From assembly GCF_021272185.1 (NCBI RefSeq), contig NZ_JAJSEC010000012.1:1-64000 (forward strand): a stretch of 64,000 nucleotides of DNA, read 5' to 3'. Positions 58,423 to 64,000 of the stretch are shown here, piece after piece (position 1 is the stretch's first letter; each line of letters opens with the position of its first letter). The translations under genes were made by a program, and so were the position numbers. The notes under the pieces are model-generated. The model did no database searches. It saw only the letters and a program-made list of their open reading frames with translations, and had not been told where the DNA came from. This DNA comes from Roseivivax sp. GX 12232. Lineage in GTDB: Bacteria; Pseudomonadota; Alphaproteobacteria; Rhodobacterales; Rhodobacteraceae.

Positions 58423-59316
58423 GTGACCGACGAGCTTCTGGACGAGCGCAAGCGCGCCGCGACCTGGTTCCGCACCCTCCGCGACGAGATCGTCGCCGCC
58501 TTCGAGGCGCTCGAAGCCTCGCATGACAGCGGCCCCTTCGCCGAGAGCGCCCCCGGCGCCTTCGAGGTGACCGAGACCAAGCGCCGCTCTGACGACGGCT
58601 CCGACGCCGGCGGCGGGCTGATGAGCGTGATGCGCGGCGGCCGGGTCTTCGAGAAGGTCGGGGTCAATGTCTCCGAGGTCTACGGCACGCTCGGCGAACG
58701 CGCCCAGGCCGCCATGGCCGCGCGCAAGGGCATCCCCGGCATGACCGAGGACCCGCGCTTCTGGGCCTCGGGCATCAGCCTCGTCGCCCATATGCAGAAC
58801 CCCCACGCCCCGGCGGTGCATATGAACACCCGGATGTTCTGGACCCCGCATGCCTGGTGGTTCGGCGGCGGCTCGGACCTGAACCCTTGCATCGAATACG
58901 CCGAGGATACCGCGCATTTCCACGCCCAGCAGAAGGCGCATCTCGACCCGCATGGCGAGGCGCATTACCCGCGCCTCAAGGACTGGGCGGACGAATATTT
59001 CTACATCCCGCACCGGCATCGTGCGCGCGGCGTCGGCGGCATATTCATGGACGACCATTCGACCGGCGACTGGGAGGCGGATTTCGCCCTGACCCAGGAC
59101 ATCGGCCGGGCCTTCCTGCCCGCCTATCTGCCGCTGGTGGAAAAGCGCCGGGTGCAGCCCTTCACCGAGGCCGACAAGGACGCCCAGCTCGTCCATCGCG
59201 GGCTCTATGCAGAATACAACCTGGTCTACGATCGGGGCACAAAGTTCGGGCTGGAGACCGGCCATGACGCCAACGCGGTGCTGATGTCGCTGCCGCCGCT
59301 TGCGAAGTGGCACTGA
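58423..59316 (+). CDS. hemF: Oxygen-dependent coproporphyrinogen III oxidase
   Basis: 297 aa. It decarboxylates coproporphyrinogen III to protoporphyrinogen IX with O2. Start GTG 58423 follows AGGGAGA; an in-frame ATG at 58327 would add odd residues. HMNTRMFWTPHAWWFGGGSD and EYAEDTAHFHAQQ carry substrate residues, and GGIFMDDHS is conserved. This aerobic enzyme, with hemC and hemE, shows aerobic tetrapyrrole synthesis; an anaerobic hemN is not in the window. Confidence 0.96.
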   Translation: MTDELLDERKRAATWFRTLRDEIVAAFEALEASHDSGPFAESAPGAFEVTETKRRSDDGSDAGGGLMSVMRGGRVFEKVGVNVSEVYGTLGERAQAAMAARKGIPGMTEDPRFWASGISLVAHMQNPHAPAVHMNTRMFWTPHAWWFGGGSDLNPCIEYAEDTAHFHAQQKAHLDPHGEAHYPRLKDWADEYFYIPHRHRARGVGGIFMDDHSTGDWEADFALTQDIGRAFLPAYLPLVEKRRVQPFTEADKDAQLVHRGLYAEYNLVYDRGTKFGLETGHDANAVLMSLPPLAKWH

Positions 59317-59431
59317 GGGTGGGGGTTTGGGGCTTTGCCCTGCGCCCGACGCAAAGGCGCGCTAAACAGTAAGCTTTTTCGGGCGCCGGGGCTTGGGCGC
59401 TAGGGCTCGATCCCGAGCCGCGCCCCGCGCC

Positions 59432-60019
59432 CTAAGCCGTCACCTCGCGCCACTCCCCCGAGCCCAGCCCGTCGAGCGTCCATTCGCCCACCCGCCAGCG
59501 CACCAGCCGCAGGCAGGGCAGCCCCACCGCCGCGCACATGCGCCGAACCTGGCGGTTGCGACCCTCGGTCAGGGTGATCTCGATCCAGTGGTCGGGCACC
59601 GACTTGCGGTAGCGCACCGGCGGGTCGCGCGGCCAGAGATCGGGCGGCGCGATCAGCCGCGCGCCCGCGGGCCGGGTCGGCCCGTCCTTCAGCGTCACGC
59701 CGCCCCTAAGCCGCGCAAGCGCGTCTTCGTCCGGGGCGCCCTCGACCTGTGCGAGATAGACCTTCTCGCGCTTGTATTTCGGGCTGGCGATGCGCGCCTG
59801 AAGCTGGCCATCATTGGTCAGCACCAAGAGCCCTTCGCTGTCGCGATCCAGCCGGCCTGCGGGGTAAACCCCTGGCACGTCGATGAAATCCGAAAGCGTC
59901 GCGCGGCCGGAACCTTCGGTGCCCTTGTCGGTGAACTGCGACAGGCACCCGAAGGGCTTGTTGAAGATCAGCACCCGTCGGCGCTCGGGGCGCGGGCGGG
60001 ATTTGCGCGGCGGCCTCAT
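59432..60019 (-). CDS. Pseudouridine synthase RluE family
   Basis: 195 aa RsuA-family enzyme without an S4 domain, as in RluE. The catalytic Asp is in [18 protein letters not shown], and the C-terminal [19 protein letters not shown] is diagnostic. Likely modifies 23S rRNA U2457. Its start overlaps the tadA stop (ATGA), so both belong to one small translation-fidelity operon. Confidence 0.93.
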   Translation of the reverse strand: MRPPRKSRPRPERRRVLIFNKPFGCLSQFTDKGTEGSGRATLSDFIDVPGVYPAGRLDRDSEGLLVLTNDGQLQARIASPKYKREKVYLAQVEGAPDEDALARLRGGVTLKDGPTRPAGARLIAPPDLWPRDPPVRYRKSVPDHWIEITLTEGRNRQVRRMCAAVGLPCLRLVRWRVGEWTLDGLGSGEWREVTA

Positions 60020-60471
60020 GGTTCGCGCCGCCCGGCGAAGAAGTCGCGCAGCAGCGCCTCGGCCTCGGAGGCGGCGATGCCGTCGTAGACCTCGGGGCGA
60101 TGGTGGCACTGGGGATGCGAGAAGACCCGCGCGCCATGGGCGGTGCCGCCGCTCTTCGGGTCGGCGGCGCCGTAATAAAGCCGCGCCACCCGCATATGCG
60201 CGATGGCCCCGGCGCACATCGCGCAGGGCTCCAGGGTCACGTAGAGATCGCAGCCCGAGAGCCGCTCGGCGCCGAGCGCCCGCGCGCCTTCGCGCAGGAC
60301 CAGCATCTCGGCATGGGCGGTGGCATCGGCCAGCTCGCGGGTGCGGTTGCCGTCGCGGGCCAGCACCCGGCCCTCGGGATCGACCAGCACGGCGCCCACC
60401 GGCACCTCGCCCCGGGCCTCTGCCGCGCGCGCCTCGTCCAGCGCCGTCTGCATGTGACTGCGAAAGCTCAT
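60016..60471 (-). CDS. tadA: tRNA-specific adenosine deaminase
   Basis: 151 aa. It makes inosine at tRNA-Arg(ACG) position 34. Zinc motif [10 protein letters not shown] and PCAMCAGA, with the catalytic Glu in HAE. Full length. Divergent from rluB with 64 bp between; upstream of the RluE-type gene by overlap. Confidence 0.94.
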   Translation of the reverse strand: MSFRSHMQTALDEARAAEARGEVPVGAVLVDPEGRVLARDGNRTRELADATAHAEMLVLREGARALGAERLSGCDLYVTLEPCAMCAGAIAHMRVARLYYGAADPKSGGTAHGARVFSHPQCHHRPEVYDGIAASEAEALLRDFFAGRREP

Positions 60472-60535
60472 GTCCCGTCCCTAGCGCGGCTTGCGGGCAA
60501 TGGACAGGCCGGGCGCGCGGGTCTAAGTCGGGCGC

Positions 60536-61339
60536 ATGACACAGACGCCCCCCGGAGACCGGATCGCCAAGGTGCTCGCCCGCGCCGGCGTGGCCTCGCG
60601 CCGCGAGGCCGAGAAGATGATCGCCGCCGGCCGCATCGCGGTGAACGGCAAGGTCATCGAACGCGCCGCGCTGAACGTGACCGGCGCCGACAAGATCACC
60701 GTCGACGGCCGCCCGCTCGAGGCGCCCGAACCGCCGCGGCTCTGGCTCTATCACAAGCCGCCGGGGCTGGTGACGACCACCAAGGACGAACAGGGCCGTC
60801 CGACGATCTTCGACGAGCTGCCCGAGGACCTGCCGCGGGTGATGACCGTCGGCCGGCTCGACCTCAATTCCGAAGGGCTGTTGCTCCTGACCAACGACGG
60901 CGGCATCAAGCGGCGTCTCGAACTGCCCTCGACCGGCTGGCTGCGGCGCTACCGGGTGCGGCTCAAGGGCCGCCCGAGCGACGCCACCTTCCAGCCGCTG
61001 CGCGACGGGCTCGAGGTCGAGGGCACGCGCTTCCAGCCGATGATCGTCACGCTCGACCGCCAGCAGGGCGCCAACGCCTGGGCGACCGTCGGCCTGCGCG
61101 AGGGCAAGAACCGCGAGATCCGCCGCGCCATGACCGACATCGGGCTGAGCGTGAACCGGCTGATCCGCATCTCCTACGGGCCGTTCCAGCTGGGCAACCT
61201 CAAGGCCGGAGAGGTCGAGGAGGTGCGCCCGCGGGTCCTGCGCGACCAGCTGGGCCTGAGCCCGGAAGAGCAGGAGAAGGCCCAGCGCGGCCGCCCGACC
61301 CGCGCCACCCGCAACAAGCGGCGGAAACCCGCCCGCTGA
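60536..61339 (+). CDS. rluB: Pseudouridine synthase RluB
   Basis: 267 aa. An N-terminal S4 RNA-binding domain (about 9-60, [21 protein letters not shown]) precedes the RsuA catalytic domain, with Asp in [18 protein letters not shown] and ending [17 protein letters not shown]. RluB makes pseudouridine 2605 in 23S rRNA. The C-terminus is a basic tail (KRRKPAR). Divergent from tadA. Confidence 0.94.
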   Translation: MTQTPPGDRIAKVLARAGVASRREAEKMIAAGRIAVNGKVIERAALNVTGADKITVDGRPLEAPEPPRLWLYHKPPGLVTTTKDEQGRPTIFDELPEDLPRVMTVGRLDLNSEGLLLLTNDGGIKRRLELPSTGWLRRYRVRLKGRPSDATFQPLRDGLEVEGTRFQPMIVTLDRQQGANAWATVGLREGKNREIRRAMTDIGLSVNRLIRISYGPFQLGNLKAGEVEEVRPRVLRDQLGLSPEEQEKAQRGRPTRATRNKRRKPAR

Positions 61340-61422
61340 CCGGCGCGAAAACAGGCCCAAGGGTCGCGACATTTCCCGCCTGATGCCGCGATTTTGCCCC
61401 GATTCGGCGCGAGGTTCGGAAC

Positions 61423-61620
61423 ATGCTGTTCACGATCCTCGCCACCGCCCTTCTCGGCTTCTCCTGCTACTACGTGGTGCGCCATGCCACGCTGGTCAGC
61501 TCGGATGTAGCCGCGACCCTCCGGGCCCTCCTCTCCAACCTCCTCGCCCCCGAGCAGGCGGCGTCGCGGATCGCCCTCGCGGTGCTGACCGCGCTGATGC
61601 TCGGACTGACCTTCCTGTGA
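61423..61620 (+). CDS. Small hypothetical membrane protein
   Basis: 65 aa with two hydrophobic helices (about 1-19 and 49-65) around a short polar loop ([16 protein letters not shown]). ATG 61423 has GAGG about 9 bases upstream. Its stop overlaps a GTG in the next frame (GTGA at 61617), so it starts the XpaC/TelA operon. No family recognised. Confidence 0.7.
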   Translation: MLFTILATALLGFSCYYVVRHATLVSSDVAATLRALLSNLLAPEQAASRIALAVLTALMLGLTFL

Positions 61621-61628
61621 GCGCCCCC

Positions 61629-62459
61629 ATGACGGATTTCGGAAACCGGCCCATCTTCCAACGCGCCAGAGACCACAGCCCCGACGAGCTGCTGGTGCTG
61701 CTGCTCGCCGCCGGTCCGCTGATGTTCTGGCTGATCCTGGGCTCGCTGAGCGCCACGATCTCGGCGGTGATCTACTTCGGGCTCTTGGCCATCGCGGCCC
61801 GGCTCATCGCCCGCGGCCAGCAGATCGAGGCGCGCTACAACCGCGCCCGCATGGCCAAGCCGCCGCGCTTTCCGCGCAAGCTCGCCGGGTCGGCGATGAT
61901 CGGGGTGATCGCCTTCCTGCTCGCGGGCCACCAGTTCAGCACCTGGACGATCCCGGCCATCCTCGGCCCGGTGGGCTTCCTGCTCGCCATCGCCGCCTTC
62001 GGCTTCGACCCCTGGCGCAACAAAGGCTACGACAACCCGCGCTACCTCGCCCAGCGCGCCGCCTGGCAGGCGGTCGAGGTCACCGATGCGCGGCTCAACA
62101 AGATCATCACCCGCGTCGCCGCGCTTCAGCAGGACGAGCTGACCCTGCGCACCGAGGCGATCCGCACCGCGATCCTGCGGCTGATCCGGGTGCATGCCCA
62201 GACCCCGCGCGAGTTCCTGGCGCTGCGCAAGGCGCTGGCGACCTTCGTGAAGCTCGCCGAGAAGGAGGTCGACGCGCTCGAGGAGGGCTGGAAGGTCAAC
62301 CCGACGCTCGCCGGCCGCCGCTACACGGCGCGAATCACCGCGCTGGCCGACGGCTTCGAGACCCGCGCCCGCAAGCGCAGCGCCGCGCAGAACGACGACG
62401 CCTTCGCGCTCGAGGCCGATCTGCTGCTCGACCGAATGGAACAAAATCGCGCGGCATGA
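61629..62459 (+). CDS. XpaC-like membrane protein (first paralogue)
   Basis: 276 aa. Two to four N-terminal hydrophobic helices (about 22-60 and 90-125) precede a helical cytoplasmic domain. FGFDPWRNKGYD and LRKALATFVKLAEKEV match the layout of FGIDPLRGKGLD and RKYLGVYLMGARDAA in the XpaC gene at 62633, so the two look paralogous. GTG 61617, coupled to the gene before, is an alternative start. Likely part of a TelA/XpaC membrane system. Confidence 0.75.
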   Translation: MTDFGNRPIFQRARDHSPDELLVLLLAAGPLMFWLILGSLSATISAVIYFGLLAIAARLIARGQQIEARYNRARMAKPPRFPRKLAGSAMIGVIAFLLAGHQFSTWTIPAILGPVGFLLAIAAFGFDPWRNKGYDNPRYLAQRAAWQAVEVTDARLNKIITRVAALQQDELTLRTEAIRTAILRLIRVHAQTPREFLALRKALATFVKLAEKEVDALEEGWKVNPTLAGRRYTARITALADGFETRARKRSAAQNDDAFALEADLLLDRMEQNRAA

Positions 62460-62538
62460 CGGCGGTGCGGCATTGTATCTGGTAACTGCGTCGGCAAATC
62501 CCTAGGTTCCGAACGTGTCCAGGGAAAAGGGGCCGCGC

Positions 62539-62628
62539 ATGGCCGGGTCCGGGTTCCAGAAATTCGCCTTCTTCCTTCTGCTGGCCTTGCAGGCGGGCGT
62601 CGCTCTCGGCTGGCTCGGAGGGCTGTGA
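62539..62628 (+). CDS. 29-aa single-span membrane peptide
   Basis: ATG 62539 has a strong AGGGAAAAGGGG region 7-18 bases upstream. The peptide is short and almost entirely hydrophobic (GFQKFAFFLLLALQAGVALG), enough for one transmembrane helix. It ends 4 bp before the XpaC start, consistent with an operon member. No homologue known to me. Too short to be certain. Confidence 0.55.
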   Translation: MAGSGFQKFAFFLLLALQAGVALGWLGGL

Positions 62629-62632
62629 CCCC

Positions 62633-63532
62633 ATGTCCCAGCGCTTTGGCGGACGCTACAGCCCCGAGGCGGGCAAGACCCCCGGCACCGAGGAGGCGCC
62701 CCCGGCCTTCCACGGCGCGCGGGTCAGCCCGGTCGGTGCCCGCGCCAACCTGATGTTCCTGCCGCCCGCCCTCCTGGGGCTGAGCGCGCTCTTCTCCGGG
62801 GCGACCGGGCTTGTCACCGGGCTTGCGGGCGCGGCGGTCTGGACCGCGGGCGCGATGCTGCTCCGCGAAGGGCTGAAGGCCGAGGCCGCCTTCGAGGAAC
62901 GCAAGATCGCCCGGCGCCCCGCCCTGCCCCGCAAGGTCTTTGCCGCGGGGCTTTCGGCCCTGGGCACCGGGCTTGCCAGCGTCACCCATGGCGGCGGCCC
63001 GCTCGAGGCCGGGCTTTTCGCGCTGGCCGGAGGCGGGCTGCATCTCGCGGCCTTCGGCATCGACCCGCTGCGCGGCAAGGGGCTCGATCACATCGACGCC
63101 TTCCAGCAGGACCGCGTCGCCCGGGTCGTCGACGAGGCCGAGGCGTACCTCTCCGAGATGGTCGAGGCCGCCCGCCGCGCCGGGGACCGCGCCGTCGAGT
63201 CCCGGGTCGAGCGGTTCCGCGCCGCCGCCCGTGCGCTCATCCGCACCGTCGAGGACGACCCCCGCGACCTGACCGCGGCGCGCAAATACCTGGGCGTCTA
63301 CCTGATGGGCGCCCGCGACGCCGCGCAGCGCTTTGCCGAGATCTTCGCGCGCAGCCGCGACAGCGGCGCCAAGGCGGATTTCCTGGCGCTTCTCGACGAT
63401 CTGGAAACCTCTTTCGGCAAGAAGACGGAAAAACTGCTGGTCGATGCCAACAGCGACCTGCAGATCGAAATCGACGTATTGCGGGACCGATTGCGCCGGG
63501 AGGGCGTTGGCCTCGACCGGCCCGCGAAGTGA
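62633..63532 (+). CDS. xpaC: XpaC family protein (5-bromo-4-chloroindolyl phosphate hydrolysis)
   Basis: 299 aa. Two hydrophobic N-terminal segments (about 40-75 and 102-135) and a long helical C-terminal part with DLTAARKYLGVYLMGARDAA. XpaC proteins are usually encoded beside TelA, as here (63557). GGAGG lies about 11 bases before ATG 62633. Biochemical role is unclear; the historical name comes from an indolyl-phosphate phenotype. Confidence 0.85.
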   Translation: MSQRFGGRYSPEAGKTPGTEEAPPAFHGARVSPVGARANLMFLPPALLGLSALFSGATGLVTGLAGAAVWTAGAMLLREGLKAEAAFEERKIARRPALPRKVFAAGLSALGTGLASVTHGGGPLEAGLFALAGGGLHLAAFGIDPLRGKGLDHIDAFQQDRVARVVDEAEAYLSEMVEAARRAGDRAVESRVERFRAAARALIRTVEDDPRDLTAARKYLGVYLMGARDAAQRFAEIFARSRDSGAKADFLALLDDLETSFGKKTEKLLVDANSDLQIEIDVLRDRLRREGVGLDRPAK

Positions 63533-63556
63533 CTTACAAGACGGGAGACATGATTC

Positions 63557-64000
63557 ATGTCCGAACAGGTTCAGGCCAAGGCCCAGGCAGCGGAAGCGGA
63601 GCTGCGCGACGTGAGCGAGCGGAATTTCCCCGCGCCGACCCCCGCCGATGAGGTGACCGCGCTCGACCGCGCCGATGCGCCTCTGGCCGACGAGATCCGC
63701 GCCCGCATGGACGAGATCGACATGGAGGACAGCAACTCCATCGTCGCCTTCGGCGCCGCCGCGCAGTCCGAGCTGCAGGAAATCAGCCAGTCCATGCTGC
63801 AGGGCGTGAAGAACAAGGACGTGGGCCCGGCGGGCGACAGCCTGCGCGGCATCGTGACCACGATCCGCGGCTTCTCGGTCTCCGAGCTGGACATGCGCCG
63901 CAACCGCTCCTGGTGGGAGAAGCTCCTGGGCCGGGCGACGCCCTTCGCCAAGTTCACCGCCCGCTACGAGGAGGTGCAGGGCCAGATCGACCGCATCACC
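63557..64000 (+). CDS. telA: Toxic anion resistance protein TelA (partial)
   Basis: The first 148 residues of a TelA/KlaA-like protein, cut by the window end. ATG 63557 follows GGGAGA. The segments NSIVAFGAAAQSELQEISQS and WWEKLLGRATPFAKFTARYE are the TelA family N-terminal helical bundle. TelA proteins are linked to tellurite and cell-envelope stress resistance in some species. It follows XpaC by 24 bp in one operon. Confidence 0.9.
   Translation, partial: MSEQVQAKAQAAEAELRDVSERNFPAPTPADEVTALDRADAPLADEIRARMDEIDMEDSNSIVAFGAAAQSELQEISQSMLQGVKNKDVGPAGDSLRGIVTTIRGFSVSELDMRRNRSWWEKLLGRATPFAKFTARYEEVQGQIDRIT

Overview
The window is GC-rich chromosomal DNA from an alphaproteobacterium, most likely a Rhodobacteraceae (roseobacter-type) species. 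This rests on the strong GC bias at third codon positions, the membrane-anchored cytochrome c, small families I know mainly from Rhodobacterales, frequent GTG/TTG starts, and the gene order ruvCAB - ybgC - tolQRAB - pal - cpoB - tilS - ftsH. It is mostly core genome. I see no prophage, insertion sequence, CRISPR array, rRNA or complete tRNA.

Layout. 1-10.2 kb: lipoprotein, corrinoid adenosyltransferase with a HIG1-like protein, SDR, SH3 protein, parC, a YjgN/DUF898 membrane protein, M48 protease, and the electron transfer flavoprotein operon etfBA ending in a terminator. 10.8-26.8 kb: a DUF6473-like gene, hydroxybutyryl-CoA dehydrogenase, then a long leftward block of envelope and DNA-repair genes. 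That block is ruvC-ruvA-ruvB, a hypothetical gene, ybgC, tolQ-tolR-tolA-tolB-pal-cpoB, tilS, ftsH, tam and a MOSC gene. 27-34.5 kb: a DUF1127 protein, prmA, a sodium/solute symporter, an MFS transporter, a cupin and an ABC-2 exporter. 35-45 kb: divergent hemE/hemC, a DUF4198 protein, SRPBCC, nudC, a 5'-nucleotidase-type enzyme, the SRP RNA gene, a tyrosine phosphatase, pheA and a membrane-bound cytochrome c. 45.7-51.6 kb: the yejABEF-type peptide ABC importer. 51.8-64 kb: two overlapping micro-ORFs divergent from a LysR gene, a D,D-carboxypeptidase with a SPOR domain, a HAD hydrolase, clpS, an RsmC-like methyltransferase, SDR, hemF, two pseudouridine synthases with tadA, and a five-gene XpaC/TelA operon cut by the window edge.

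The most unusual feature is a family of ~165-bp intergenic repeats: six full copies (10526, 24201, 34839, 37688, 42477, 45385) and one fragment (37939). Each copy is bounded by long complementary GC arms that would fold it into one large stem-loop. A small hairpin near one end occurs with three different but always self-complementary stems. Three copies lie beside unrelated, decayed tandem arrays with 20-33 bp periods. This looks like an undescribed structured non-coding element, but it has not been searched against any database.

Secondary points of interest are the micro-ORF pair beside the LysR gene, a 29-codon membrane peptide gene between two XpaC-like paralogues, and a perfect 15-bp palindrome upstream of etfB.
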